DNA of 64,000 nucleotides from UBA1756 sp045222555 (GTDB lineage: Bacteria; Bacteroidota; Bacteroidia; Bacteroidales; WCHB1-69). The notes under the pieces were generated by a model. The model was given only the letters and a program-made list of their open reading frames with translations. It had not been told where the DNA came from and searched no databases. The DNA lies in assembly GCA_045222555.1 (NCBI GenBank), contig JBGUYY010000068.1, positions 72,042 through 136,041 of the forward strand. The letters are read 5' to 3'. The position numbers and the translations under genes are program-made. This document shows, in pieces, positions 7,997 through 16,774 of this stretch (positions are counted from its first letter, which is position 1; each line of letters opens with the position of its first letter).

Positions 7997-10012
7997 CTAC
8001 CAGTCCTTTTCCATGCTTTGTTTCGGGACGGGCACCGTCATCTTTTCGCGTTCTTTCTGTATGTCTTTTTCGTTCTGTTTCAATGCGTTGAGTTGTCTTT
8101 CAAGAGCTTTTTGATCTTCGGTTTTCTTGGGTTGTGGCTGTGAGCCTTCTTTGTCCTGCTGGTCTTTCTTCTTCTGTTGGTCACCTTGGCCTTCGTCTTG
8201 CTGTTGGTCTTTCTTCTGTTCCTGATTTCCCGACTGGTTCATCTGCTGTTGTTCCTCTTTGCGTTGCTGTTGCTGGTCTTGACCGTTGCCACTACCTTGC
8301 TGGTTCTGTTGTTGCTGCTGGTCTTGTCCGGAACCGCCTTGCTGTTGGTTCTGTTGCTGGTCTTGTCCGGATTGCCCTTGTTGTTGTCCCTGACCTTGTC
8401 CTTGTCCGTTGTCGCTTTCGGGAAGCAACTTTTTAGTATATGTCAGGTTGTATTTGGCGTCCATATCGCCGGGATGGAGGCGCAGACAGTTCTTGAAGCA
8501 TTCGATAGCTTTCTGGTACTCACTATAAGCCAGCTGTTTGAGTGAGTCGTTGGACTCATACTCCGCCAGTTTCATAAGGTATCGTCCGTTGGCGAGGTGG
8601 CTGTTGCCGGTGTTATAGTGGGTGTTGGCGGTGAAGGTTTTGCCGTTGTTGAATTGCAGGAGCGAGTCGGTAAGGCGTGGGATGGAGTCGTAGTTGCCGA
8701 TGCGGTAGTTGGCGGCGATTTGGTTGAAGAGCGCCTGGTGGGCGAATTTGGGCAGGGAGTCGGGGAGGGCTTGGTAGATGCGGAGGGCTTGGTGGTAGAG
8801 GCTGTCGGCTTGTTCGGGCAGGTTGTAAGGTTGGTGGTCGGGGTTGAGGGAGTCGGCGGTGGCGAACATTGTGTTGGCGGCGCCGAGCAGGGGGTTGTTC
8901 TGTTCGATGGTGCGGGGGCGGCAGGAGGTCAATAGCGCGACGGTGGCGAGCAGGGGTAGGAGTGCGTGGGCTGTGCGGCGGCGACGGCGGGAAGGTTTTG
9001 CTGTGAGGAGGAATCCGTCGATGGCCAGTAGGAGTAGCCCGGCGGCCAGCGGATACTGGAACTGCGACTCGTAGGTGATGAGCTTTACTTTACCGAAGTC
9101 ACTCTTTGCCATCTGGTCGATGGTTTCAAAGATGGCATCGAAGCTGGAGTGTACATTTTCTGCATGGATATATTCACCCCCTCCTTCTTGCGCTATATCT
9201 TTGAGTATCTTTTCGTTGAGCTTGGTCACCACAGGACGTCCCTCTCTGTCGCGCTTGACATCCTTGCCGTTTGGGATGGTGGCGCCGTTGGGTGTTCCGA
9301 TGCCAATGGTAAAGACGAGGAGGCCGTGTTCGTGCAGTTTGCGGGTGGCCACGAGGGCATCTTCAGCATGGTCTTCGCCGTCGCTGATGAGGATGATGGC
9401 CTTCTGTACGCGGGCAGTGGTGTCGCCCGACGGCTGCATTTCGTCGTCTTCCAAGGATACGCCGAGTGCGGCTGCTGAGCGGTAAAGTGCATCTGCAAGG
9501 TTGGTTCCTTGCATGTCTATCTTGTTGGTGTTGAGAAGGTTGATGGAGTTTTTGGCGGATTCGTAGTCGGTGGTGGCGGGCAGGGCCACTTCAGCGGTGC
9601 CGGCGAAGACTACTGCGCCTACGCGATTGCCGTTCATCTGGTTGATACAGTGGTTGATGGCCATCTTACAGGCCTCCAGACGGGTGGGCTTTACATCTTG
9701 TGCGTCCATGCTCTTCGACACGTCAAGGCAGAAGAGCACGTCCACGCCGCTGCGGGTGGCGGAAACTTCCTTGCCAGGGGTGCGCGGGTTGGCGGCTGCG
9801 AGGATGAAAAAGGCCAATGCCATCATGCAGAGGCCGAACTTGATGTGGGGCATTGCCTTGCGGCGTTGGCGTTCAAGCCGCGAAAGTAACGGCGCGTCAA
9901 TGTGTTTCAGCAGCCTTCTTCGGTCGATGAAAAACAGCGTCACATACCCTGCCACCATTGCAATGATGATGAACAGGAGATATAGAACTTTCTGATTTTC
10001 AAATTGTAACAT
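7997..10012 (-). CDS. BatB-BatC fusion: VWA domain protein with TPR and Gln-rich tail
   Basis: 671 residues that combine two proteins normally encoded separately. Residues 1-340 are BatB: two membrane helices, a von Willebrand A domain with complete MIDAS residues (D97-x-S99-x-S101, T170, D211) and a closing helix at about 318-337. After a run of five arginines comes a second hydrophobic stretch ending in LLTSC (Cys364), which looks like a lipoprotein signal, then BatC-like TPR repeats (about 380-525) and a Gln/Gly-rich low-complexity tail (535-635). There is no internal Met near the junction, so a separate start for BatC is unlikely. Probable inner-membrane complex with BatD. First gene of its transcript, with a -7 box upstream. 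Confidence 0.88.
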   Translation of the reverse strand: MLQFENQKVLYLLFIIIAMVAGYVTLFFIDRRRLLKHIDAPLLSRLERQRRKAMPHIKFGLCMMALAFFILAAANPRTPGKEVSATRSGVDVLFCLDVSKSMDAQDVKPTRLEACKMAINHCINQMNGNRVGAVVFAGTAEVALPATTDYESAKNSINLLNTNKIDMQGTNLADALYRSAAALGVSLEDDEMQPSGDTTARVQKAIILISDGEDHAEDALVATRKLHEHGLLVFTIGIGTPNGATIPNGKDVKRDREGRPVVTKLNEKILKDIAQEGGGEYIHAENVHSSFDAIFETIDQMAKSDFGKVKLITYESQFQYPLAAGLLLLAIDGFLLTAKPSRRRRRTAHALLPLLATVALLTSCRPRTIEQNNPLLGAANTMFATADSLNPDHQPYNLPEQADSLYHQALRIYQALPDSLPKFAHQALFNQIAANYRIGNYDSIPRLTDSLLQFNNGKTFTANTHYNTGNSHLANGRYLMKLAEYESNDSLKQLAYSEYQKAIECFKNCLRLHPGDMDAKYNLTYTKKLLPESDNGQGQGQGQQQGQSGQDQQQNQQQGGSGQDQQQQQNQQGSGNGQDQQQQRKEEQQQMNQSGNQEQKKDQQQDEGQGDQQKKKDQQDKEGSQPQPKKTEDQKALERQLNALKQNEKDIQKEREKMTVPVPKQSMEKDW

Positions 10013-10039
10013 AAAATTACCCCAATTTTTTCAAGAATG

Positions 10040-10047
10040 CAAAATTA
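10040..10047 (-). promoter_or_regulatory. -7 promoter box for batBC
   Basis: Minus-strand TAATTTTG, matching TAnnTTTG, about 28 nt before the batBC start. It means this bat run starts with batB and not with moxR or batA. Confidence 0.55.
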
Positions 10048-10108
10048 CGTGTTTTTCCTGAATTATCTCTTCTTTCTTTAAAAATTCTATTATCTGCAAA
10101 ATTTGCCG

Positions 10109-10116
10109 TATTTTTG
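10109..10116 (+). promoter_or_regulatory. -7 promoter box for the AbiEi-like gene
   Basis: TATTTTTG ends only 8 nt before the ATG at 10125. With transcription normally starting 4-7 nt after this box, the mRNA would be leaderless or nearly so. Confidence 0.55.
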
Positions 10117-10124
10117 CACCCACT

Positions 10125-10745
10125 ATGACTTTCCAACAATTCCATGAGCAGTTCTCGCACTTCGGTTGTGTTTCAGCCGAGCTTTTGCGCGATTCGCATT
10201 GTTCTTTCGATAAGAACAGCTTGACGCGATGGTGCCAGAATGGTTATTTGGTGAAAGTGAGAAATGGACTCTATCTTTTTCCTGAGTTTTTAGAAAATAA
10301 TGATTTTCAATATTTTATAGCTAACTCCATCTATCCTGATTCCTATGTCAGTCTGCACTCGGCGCTCATATACCATGGTTATTTGTCCAATCCACTTTCT
10401 ACGCAATTGAGCAGTGTTTCCCTTCACAAAACCAAGGAGTTCCGTAATGTTTTGGGCAGTTTTGACTACCGCAAGGTGAAGCCAGAGTTGTGTTTCGGTT
10501 ATGAAAAAATAGGGGAGGGACCCTTCCCATTTTTGATGTCTACCCCAGAAAAGGCTTTGCTCGACTTGTTTTACCTTTTCCCTATGTATTACGATACAGA
10601 ACAGAAACTGCGGAATTTTGCCATTGATGAGCGTATGATTTACGAAAACTGGAATAGTGAAAGGATGTATGATTATTTGCAAATGTTTGAAAATCAGGCT
10701 TTAGATGGTAGAATATCCATGTTTGCAAGGATGTTTGGCCTGTAA
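10125..10745 (+). CDS. AbiEi-like winged-helix antitoxin/regulator, orphan
   Basis: 206 residues. The N-terminus (CSFDKNSLTRWCQNGYLVKVRNGLYLF) has the winged-helix pattern of AbiEi-type antitoxins, with a fold in which the wing ends in a G-x-Y-L motif; the middle segment (SYVSLHSALIYHGYL) and STPEKALLDLFY are also characteristic of this family. In type IV abortive-infection modules this protein represses its operon and is followed by an AbiEii nucleotidyltransferase toxin. Here no toxin follows: the next gene is corA on its own promoter. It may therefore be a solitary regulator or a remnant. Start chosen at the first ATG after the -7 box. Confidence 0.72.
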   Translation: MTFQQFHEQFSHFGCVSAELLRDSHCSFDKNSLTRWCQNGYLVKVRNGLYLFPEFLENNDFQYFIANSIYPDSYVSLHSALIYHGYLSNPLSTQLSSVSLHKTKEFRNVLGSFDYRKVKPELCFGYEKIGEGPFPFLMSTPEKALLDLFYLFPMYYDTEQKLRNFAIDERMIYENWNSERMYDYLQMFENQALDGRISMFARMFGL

Positions 10746-10816
10746 GCTTTTTGCTTTGCATTTTTTTTCAAATCTTTTTTCCTGCAAAATGTTGTAACTT
10801 TTTACGAAAAAAAGCG

Positions 10817-10824
10817 TATTTTTG
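10817..10824 (+). promoter_or_regulatory. promoter for corA
   Basis: TATTTTTG with TTG at 10792-10794 as a plausible -33 element (22-nt spacer). Leaves a leader of about 65 nt before corA. Confidence 0.6.
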
Positions 10825-10880
10825 CCGCGTAATTGTTAATGTAAGTACGAATGTAGGATTTAGTAATTGTCCGTAAAAGG

Positions 10881-10888
10881 AAAGGAGG
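10881..10888 (+). promoter_or_regulatory. strong Shine-Dalgarno site of corA
   Basis: AAAGGAGG, 6 nt before the ATG at 10895. Such a complete site is uncommon in Bacteroidota, where initiation usually relies on A-rich leaders. Confidence 0.65.
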
Positions 10889-10894
10889 TTTAAA

Positions 10895-11809
10895 ATGGTG
10901 GATACCATCAGTTTCGGTATGCTGAAATGGCATCATATCACGAATCCCACAGTGGAAGATATGGATTTTTTGAAGAACAACTTCCAATTCCATCCTTTGG
11001 ACATAGAAGACTGCTACAGTTTCGTACAGCGTCCCAAGATAGACGTTTACGACGATTATTATTTCCTCGTGCTTCATTTTCCCATCCTGGATGCTCGTAC
11101 CAATTTGGTGAGAACCGAGGAGACCAAGATTTTCTGGGGTCATGATTTTATTATCACGGTGGGCAACTCCCATTATGTGGTGCAGGATTTGTTCAATCTT
11201 ACCAAGATGGACCCCGAGGAGATGGAGGAGGATGAGCAGATCGGTGGTACCAGCGACGGTATTTTGTACAAAGTGCTCTACCGTATGATGAAAGAAACCT
11301 TCTTGTTGGTGGAGAAATTGGGTACCGAGCTGGAGGCCATTAACCGTGACCTTTTCAGCAAGAATTCAGAAAAGACCATTGAACGGATGTCCATTTTCCG
11401 CAAGAATATCATCCAGCTGAACACCATGTTTAAGCCACAACTGCGTCTGTTCCACCTGTTTGAGTCGGGCGATGTGAAAGGCTATGTGGAGGATATGGAG
11501 GACTACTGGGGTAATATCCTCGACTTTTACCAGAAGATGTGGGATATGGTGGACGACTATGGCGAGTTGGTGGCCGGCCTGTCCAGCACGTTTGATTCGT
11601 TGCAGACCAACCGTACCAACGAGATCATGCGCGTGCTGACCATTATCTCTACAATTGTGCTGCCGTTGACCTTCTTCACGGGTCTGTACGGCATGAACGT
11701 AGGACTGCCCTTTGCCGACAAGTCGTGGGCATTCTGGGGTGTGCTGATTGTGTGTGTGGTGACGGTGGTGGTGCTGCTGTTTTTCTTCAAGCGCAAGCGC
11801 TGGATGTAA
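10895..11809 (+). CDS. corA: CorA-family magnesium/divalent cation transporter
   Basis: 304 residues. An acidic cytoplasmic N-terminal domain with long helices is followed by two C-terminal membrane helices; the signature GMN appears in YGMNVGLPF at the end of the first helix, and the protein ends with the basic KRKRWM. CorA channels form pentamers in the inner membrane for Mg2+ (or Co2+/Ni2+) uptake. Length and architecture are normal for the short CorA type. It has its own promoter and a canonical ribosome-binding site, and converges with rel after 9 nt. Confidence 0.93.
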   Translation: MVDTISFGMLKWHHITNPTVEDMDFLKNNFQFHPLDIEDCYSFVQRPKIDVYDDYYFLVLHFPILDARTNLVRTEETKIFWGHDFIITVGNSHYVVQDLFNLTKMDPEEMEEDEQIGGTSDGILYKVLYRMMKETFLLVEKLGTELEAINRDLFSKNSEKTIERMSIFRKNIIQLNTMFKPQLRLFHLFESGDVKGYVEDMEDYWGNILDFYQKMWDMVDDYGELVAGLSSTFDSLQTNRTNEIMRVLTIISTIVLPLTFFTGLYGMNVGLPFADKSWAFWGVLIVCVVTVVVLLFFFKRKRWM

Positions 11810-11818
11810 GCTCTTGGT

Positions 11819-14071
11819 TTACAGCAGGTCGAATCCTACGCGCTGAATTTTTTCCAGATTGTCGATTTTGTGTAATTGCTCGATGAGTTCGTTGAGCGAC
11901 TTGGCGTTTTCGATGTAAAGCATCAGTTCACCGGTGAACACGCCGTTTTTGGAGGCGATGTTGAGCGAGCGGATGTTGAGGTTGTGCTGTACGGAGATGA
12001 TGTCAATGATTTCCTTGATCATGCCTTTGCGGTCGAAGCCTTCCATGCGTACGCCCGACAAGAAGGTGATTTCCTGATCCTTGCGCCATTTGGCCTTGAT
12101 GATACGGTTGCCGAATTTCGACATCTGCTCGATGGCTTCCGGGCAGTTGGTGCGGTGTACGATGATCTCGTCGCTCGAAATCTGGAAGCCTACCACCTGG
12201 TCGCCGGGGATGGGCTTGCAGCAGGGCGCGATGATGTGCTTGATTTTTTCGGAAGAGGACTCGTCGAGCATGAAGATTTCCGGATTCTTCTCCAACTCTT
12301 CATCCAGAAGTTTGTCGAGTGACTTTTTGGAAAGCTCGTCGCTGATATTGCGCTGGAAACTCTCGAGGTTTTTGTTTTTGGCATCGGAGATGATCTGTTG
12401 GATTCTCTCTTTCGACATTTTGCCCGATGCGATATATTTGTAAAACTCGTATTCGGAGCGTATCTTGGTGGCTGCCCGCACTTTGCCCTTGTTGGCATCG
12501 TTGCACTCGAAGCCCAACTCTTGGAAATAATTGTTAAGGATGCGTTCGCCCTCTTCCTTATATTTCTTTTGTTCGAGGCGGATGGCCTCCTTGATGCACT
12601 CTTTGGCGCGGGTGGTTTTCACGAAGTCGAACCACTCCACGGTGGGGTATTGGTTCTTGGAGGTGATGATTTCGAGCTGGTCGCCGTTTTTCAGCACATA
12701 GTTGCGGGGCACGATTTCGGCGTTGACCTTGCCGCCGAGGCACTTGTTGCCGAGGTTGCTATGGAGGTCGTAGGCGAAGTCAAGCACGGTAGAGCCGGCC
12801 GGCAGGGTGCGCATGTCGCCTTTCGGAGTAAAGACGAAGACCTCTTTGAGACCGAGGTTGAGTTTGATTTCGTTGAGGAAGTCGAGGGCGGTGCTGTCGT
12901 CGCTTTTGAGGATTTCACGGATTTTGACGAGCCACTCCTCCACGCGGTTGTCGTACTCCTGTGGGGTGCGGCCTCCCTCTTTGTATTTGTAGTGTGCGGC
13001 AATGCCTCGCTCGGCGATCTCATCCATACGGCGCGACCGTATCTGCACCTCAATCCACTTGCCGCTCTTACTCATCACGGTGGTGTGAAGGGCTTGGTAG
13101 CCGTTGGGTTTGGGGTTGGTGAGGAAGTCGCGGATGCGGTCAGGTTTGTTGTGCGGGTATATCTTGCTCACAATTCGGAAAATGTCCCAGCACCGTTTGA
13201 TCTCGTCTTGCGGCTCTGCCTCGAAGACAAAGCGCACGGCAAAAACATCGTACACGCCCTCGAAGTCACATTTCTGCCGTTCCATCTTCTGGAAGATGGA
13301 GCAGATGGATTTGGTGCGTCCTGACACGGTGGCTTCGATGCCCTCTGCTTTGAGTTGCTCCTCAATGGGGGTGATGAAGTCTTTGATCAAGCTTTCACGG
13401 TTTTTCTCCGTGTCTTTCAGCTTGTTGTAGATCATGCGGTAGTTGTTGGGATCGGTGTACTGCATGGCGTAGTCTTCCAGTTCGCTCTTGATCTTGTACA
13501 AACCGAGTCGGTGGGCGATGGGTACGTAGAAATAGGTGGTTTCCGATGAGATTTTCCACTGTTTTTCGGGTGGCATCGAGCCGAGGGTGCGCATATTGTG
13601 CAGACGGTCGGCCAGCTTGATGAGGATGACGCGCACGTCTTCCGACATGGAGAGGCATATTTTCTTGAAGGTCTCGGCCTGTATCGACTCGTTCTGGCTG
13701 AAGGGCAGGTTTTCGATCTTGGTGAGTCCGTCGATGATGCGGGCCACCTTGTCGCCGAACATCTCGTTGATGTCCTCGAGGGTGTAGTCGGTGTCTTCCA
13801 CCACATCGTGCAGCAGGGCGCACACCACGGAGGTGGTGCCGAGGTTGATGTCCTTCACCACGATCTTGGCCACGGCGAGCGGATGATAGATGTAGGGTTC
13901 ACCGCTTTTGCGACGCATGTCCTTGTGGGCTTTGGCAGCTAATGCCATGGCTTTGTGGATGCTGTTGCGTTGCTCAAGGGTGGTCTTGTCCCAGATCAGG
14001 CTCAGCAGTTCGCGGTATTTGCTGAGGATGGTTTTGCGTTCGAGTTCGGCATCGGGAATGTAGGTCTCCAT
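11819..14071 (-). CDS. rel: RelA/SpoT-family (p)ppGpp synthetase/hydrolase
   Basis: 750 residues, normal for a long RSH protein. Order: HD hydrolase domain with H63 and HDVVED (88-93) intact; synthetase domain with GRTKSICSIF (251-260), GYQALHT (324-330) and EVQIRS (341-346); TGS domain near 405-470; zinc-finger-like CC segment in APCCKPIPGDQ; C-terminal ACT domain (about 675-750). Both catalytic halves look intact, so it should make and degrade the stringent-response alarmone. It follows nth by 31 nt in a probable symporter-nth-rel transcript. Confidence 0.95.
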   Translation of the reverse strand: METYIPDAELERKTILSKYRELLSLIWDKTTLEQRNSIHKAMALAAKAHKDMRRKSGEPYIYHPLAVAKIVVKDINLGTTSVVCALLHDVVEDTDYTLEDINEMFGDKVARIIDGLTKIENLPFSQNESIQAETFKKICLSMSEDVRVILIKLADRLHNMRTLGSMPPEKQWKISSETTYFYVPIAHRLGLYKIKSELEDYAMQYTDPNNYRMIYNKLKDTEKNRESLIKDFITPIEEQLKAEGIEATVSGRTKSICSIFQKMERQKCDFEGVYDVFAVRFVFEAEPQDEIKRCWDIFRIVSKIYPHNKPDRIRDFLTNPKPNGYQALHTTVMSKSGKWIEVQIRSRRMDEIAERGIAAHYKYKEGGRTPQEYDNRVEEWLVKIREILKSDDSTALDFLNEIKLNLGLKEVFVFTPKGDMRTLPAGSTVLDFAYDLHSNLGNKCLGGKVNAEIVPRNYVLKNGDQLEIITSKNQYPTVEWFDFVKTTRAKECIKEAIRLEQKKYKEEGERILNNYFQELGFECNDANKGKVRAATKIRSEYEFYKYIASGKMSKERIQQIISDAKNKNLESFQRNISDELSKKSLDKLLDEELEKNPEIFMLDESSSEKIKHIIAPCCKPIPGDQVVGFQISSDEIIVHRTNCPEAIEQMSKFGNRIIKAKWRKDQEITFLSGVRMEGFDRKGMIKEIIDIISVQHNLNIRSLNIASKNGVFTGELMLYIENAKSLNELIEQLHKIDNLEKIQRVGFDLL

Positions 14072-14102
14072 GGTTGTTGAGGGGTTGGGTTATGGGATGA
14101 TG

Positions 14103-14756
14103 TTATTTTTCTTTTTTCTTAAGGGAAGAGAGGTGTTCGGTGCACACGGTTGTCAGTCCGCACTCGGCGCATTTCGGGTTGCGGGCGGTGCAGACATAGC
14201 GGCCGTGCAGGATGAGCCAGTGGTGGGCGATGGGGATGGTGTCGGGTGGGAAGTGGGCGGTGAGCTGTTTCTCAACCTCCAGCGGGGTGTTGGCGTTGCG
14301 GACGATGCCGAGGCGGTGGGCCACGCGGAACACATGGGTGTCGACGGCCATGGCGGGCTGGTCATAGATGATGGCGAGGATGACGTTGGCGGTCTTGCGC
14401 CCCACACCCGGCAGGCGCGTCAGTTCCTCCATGGTGCCCGGCACCTGCCCGTTGAAGTCCGACACCAACATCTGGGACAGACCGCTCAGGTGCTTGGCCT
14501 TATTGTTAGGGTACGACACCGATTTGATGAGTTCGTAGATGTCGGCCACTTCGGCTTTCGCCATCGCCGCCGCTGTCGGGTATTTTGCAAACAGCTGTTT
14601 CGTGACGATGTTCACCCGCTTGTCGGTGCACTGGGCCGACAGCACCACGGCCACCAGCAGTTCGAAGCTGTTGCGGAACTCCAGCTCCGATGCCGCATTC
14701 GGGTTGTGCTCGGCGAAGTACTGGATCAGGAAGTCGTATTTTTGTTGGAGGGTCAT
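14103..14756 (-). CDS. nth: endonuclease III
   Basis: 217 residues from the ATG at 14756; a longer upstream frame exists, but this start gives the normal family N-terminus and overlaps the upstream stop as ATGA. It is a bifunctional DNA glycosylase/AP lyase for oxidised pyrimidines in base excision repair. The helix-hairpin-helix LPGVGRKTAN contains catalytic Lys121; Asp139 lies in AVDTHVFRV; Cys189, 196, 199 and 205 have the C-x6-C-x2-C-x5-C spacing of the [4Fe-4S] cluster. Everything needed is present. Confidence 0.96.
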   Translation of the reverse strand: MTLQQKYDFLIQYFAEHNPNAASELEFRNSFELLVAVVLSAQCTDKRVNIVTKQLFAKYPTAAAMAKAEVADIYELIKSVSYPNNKAKHLSGLSQMLVSDFNGQVPGTMEELTRLPGVGRKTANVILAIIYDQPAMAVDTHVFRVAHRLGIVRNANTPLEVEKQLTAHFPPDTIPIAHHWLILHGRYVCTARNPKCAECGLTTVCTEHLSSLKKKEK

Positions 14757-16255
14757 GATAAAAGGTCGTTTTGTGAGGATGAGTCGGAAGGGTTGGCCGG
14801 ACGGCCGGAGATGGCAATGAGTCCGACGAAGGTGAGCAGTCCGTTGACAATCAGCAGTTCGAAGCCGAATTTGTAGCCCCACAGCAGCTGTTCGGAGTAG
14901 CGGTTGAGGAGGAGACAGAGGATAGGAGAGAGAATGGCGATGACAGGCACGAGGGCGGGAATTTTGATACGGCGGCGGGTATAGATGCTGAACACGAACA
15001 TGCCGAGAATAGGTCCGTAGGTGTAGCTGGCCACGTTGAAGATGATGGTGATCAATGAGTTATTGTGGTAGTTGGAGAAGATGATGATGGTGATGAGGAA
15101 GAGGATGGCGATGCCGACATGGATGAGGCGGCGGATGCGGGTCTGCTTCTTTACATCGCTGGTGATGCGGTTGAGATGGATGAGGTCGTAGCACACGGAG
15201 GTGGTGAGGGCGGTGAGGGTGCCGTCGGCGCTGGAGTAGCCTGCCGAGATGAGGCCGATGGTGAAGATGATGGCGGTGGCCACGCCGAGGTGGTTGAAGG
15301 CGATTTCGGGATAGATCCGGTCGGTCTTGCCGTTGGCGATGAAACCGGCGAGGTCGATACCTTTGTTCTGTGCGTAGATGAGCAGCAGTCCGCCGAGGAA
15401 GAGGAAGAGTGCGTTGGCCACCACGAGGATGCCGGAGAAGGTGAGCATGTTGCGGCGTGCGTCCTTCAGGTTCTTGCAGGTCAGGTTCTTCTGCATCATA
15501 TCTTGGTCGAGACCGGTCATCACGATGGTGATGAACATGCCGCTGACGATCTGTTTGACGAAGAAGTTGGACTGATGCCAGTCGGTCTCGAAGAGTTGGG
15601 TGTGCCCGCCAGCCTTCATCTGTTGCCAAATATCCGAAATGGGCATTCCCATCTGCTTGATGATGATGGTGATGGTGAGGATGAGGGCGGCGAGCATGAA
15701 GGTGGTTTGCAGGGTGTCGGTCCACACCACAGTCTTGATGCCGCCGCGGAAGGTATAGAGTAGGATGATGATGACCATGCCGGTGGCGGTGAGCCAGATG
15801 GGGATGCCCATCGCATCGAAGACGAAAGTCTGCAGCACGAAAATCACGAGGTACATCCGCAGGGCAGAGCCGAGCAGGCGCGACAGGATGAAGAAGAGGG
15901 AGCCGGTTTTGTGGGCCGAGCCTCCCATGCGCTGCTCGAGAATCTCATATACAGAGGTGACATTATTCTTATAGTATAGAGGAAGGAGCACGTAGGCGAT
16001 GGTGATGTAGCCGAGGATGTATCCGAGCACGATGCCGAAGTAGGTGAAGTGGATGTTGGCCACGTCGCCGGGCACCGACATAAAGGTAACTCCCGACAGC
16101 GATGCACCGATCATGCCGTAGGCCACCACAAACCACGGCGATTTGCGGTTGCCGGTGAAGTAGCTGGCGTTGTCGGCCTTGCGGGCGGAGAACCACATGA
16201 CGACAAACAGCAGGATGGTGTAGGCCGCGAAGAAAAAGAGAATCAGATTGCCCAT
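14753..16255 (-). CDS. sodium:solute symporter (SSS family)
   Basis: 500 residues from the ATG at 16255, which places the start just after a promoter box; the upstream 27 codons of the open frame lack a plausible start signal. About 13 hydrophobic helices are visible. The segments SLSGVTFMSVPGDVA, GGIKTVVWTDTLQT and ISAGYSSADGTLTALTTSVCYDL match the SLC5-like fold of Na+-coupled symporters. The substrate (sugar, sialic acid, amino acid or other) cannot be read from the sequence. It overlaps nth by 4 nt (ATGA), which implies translational coupling. Confidence 0.88.
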   Translation of the reverse strand: MGNLILFFFAAYTILLFVVMWFSARKADNASYFTGNRKSPWFVVAYGMIGASLSGVTFMSVPGDVANIHFTYFGIVLGYILGYITIAYVLLPLYYKNNVTSVYEILEQRMGGSAHKTGSLFFILSRLLGSALRMYLVIFVLQTFVFDAMGIPIWLTATGMVIIILLYTFRGGIKTVVWTDTLQTTFMLAALILTITIIIKQMGMPISDIWQQMKAGGHTQLFETDWHQSNFFVKQIVSGMFITIVMTGLDQDMMQKNLTCKNLKDARRNMLTFSGILVVANALFLFLGGLLLIYAQNKGIDLAGFIANGKTDRIYPEIAFNHLGVATAIIFTIGLISAGYSSADGTLTALTTSVCYDLIHLNRITSDVKKQTRIRRLIHVGIAILFLITIIIFSNYHNNSLITIIFNVASYTYGPILGMFVFSIYTRRRIKIPALVPVIAILSPILCLLLNRYSEQLLWGYKFGFELLIVNGLLTFVGLIAISGRPANPSDSSSQNDLLS

Positions 16256-16279
16256 GCCAAATTGGTTATCAATACGCTG

Positions 16280-16287
16280 CAAAGGTA
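16280..16287 (-). promoter_or_regulatory. -7 promoter box for symporter-nth-rel
   Basis: Minus-strand TACCTTTG matches TAnnTTTG, 24 nt before the symporter ATG at 16255. Confidence 0.55.
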
Positions 16288-16466
16288 CGTGTTTTTTCTC
16301 AATTTTGATGTGATTTGTCCGAAATTTTATGCACAATCTAATGTGACTAATGTGGAATAGTTGTTGTAAAGGATGGGGATGAAAAGATTAATTATTTTTT
16401 AATCAGAGATTTATCTATGAATAAAAATTTTTTTGCAGAAAAGTGTGCCAGCAAATAAAAAAATTG

Positions 16467-16474
16467 TATTTTTG
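16467..16474 (+). promoter_or_regulatory. -7 promoter box for the tRNA cluster
   Basis: TATTTTTG, 46 nt before the first tRNA. The rest of the 16256-16520 gap is AT-rich and shows nothing else recognisable. Confidence 0.6.
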
Positions 16475-16520
16475 CAGCCTCGAAAACGATGGACGTTATT
16501 TGAAATCGAACACAGCACAG

Positions 16521-16593
16521 GCCGATATAGCTCAGTTGGTAGAGCAGCTGATTTGTAATCAGCCGGTCGCCGGTTCGAGTCCGTCTATCGGCT
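16521..16593 (+). tRNA. tRNA-Thr (TGT)
   Basis: 73-nt cloverleaf: acceptor GCCGATA pairs with TATCGGC, anticodon loop TTTGTAA gives TGT, T-arm GGTTCGAGTCC is standard. The 3' CCA is not encoded. Only 4 nt separate it from tRNA-Tyr. Confidence 0.95.
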
Positions 16594-16597
16594 CGCC

Positions 16598-16682
16598 GGG
16601 GGGGTACCAGAGCGGTCAAATGGGGCAGACTGTAAATCTGTTGGCTTAGCCTTCGGAGGTTCGAATCCTCCCCCCCCCACCA
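16598..16682 (+). tRNA. tRNA-Tyr (GTA)
   Basis: Long-variable-arm tRNA with an acceptor of seven G-C pairs, anticodon loop CTGTAAA giving GTA, T-arm GGAGG-TTCGAAT-CCTCC, discriminator A at 16679 and encoded CCA at 16680-16682. Confidence 0.95.
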
Positions 16683-16686
16683 ACCT

Positions 16687-16762
16687 GCGGTAGTAGCTCA
16701 TTTGGTAGAGCGGCAGCCTTCCAAGCTGCAGGTAGCGGGTTCGAGACCCGTCTACCGCTCCA
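16687..16762 (+). tRNA. tRNA-Gly (TCC)
   Basis: Acceptor GCGGTAG pairs with CTACCGC, anticodon loop CTTCCAA gives TCC, discriminator T at 16759 and encoded CCA at 16760-16762. Confidence 0.95.
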
Positions 16763-16774
16763 CAGAACAAAACT

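Noticed and set aside
8177..8545. Plus-strand hydrophobic frame of Leu/Val-rich sequence
   Set aside because: Complement of the Gln-rich tail of the BatBC protein (CAG/CAA codons read as CTG/TTG).
16392..16770. Minus-strand small frames with motifs such as VDGSRTRYLQLGRLPLYQ
   Set aside because: They cross the tRNA genes; these are well-known false proteins made from antisense tRNA sequence.
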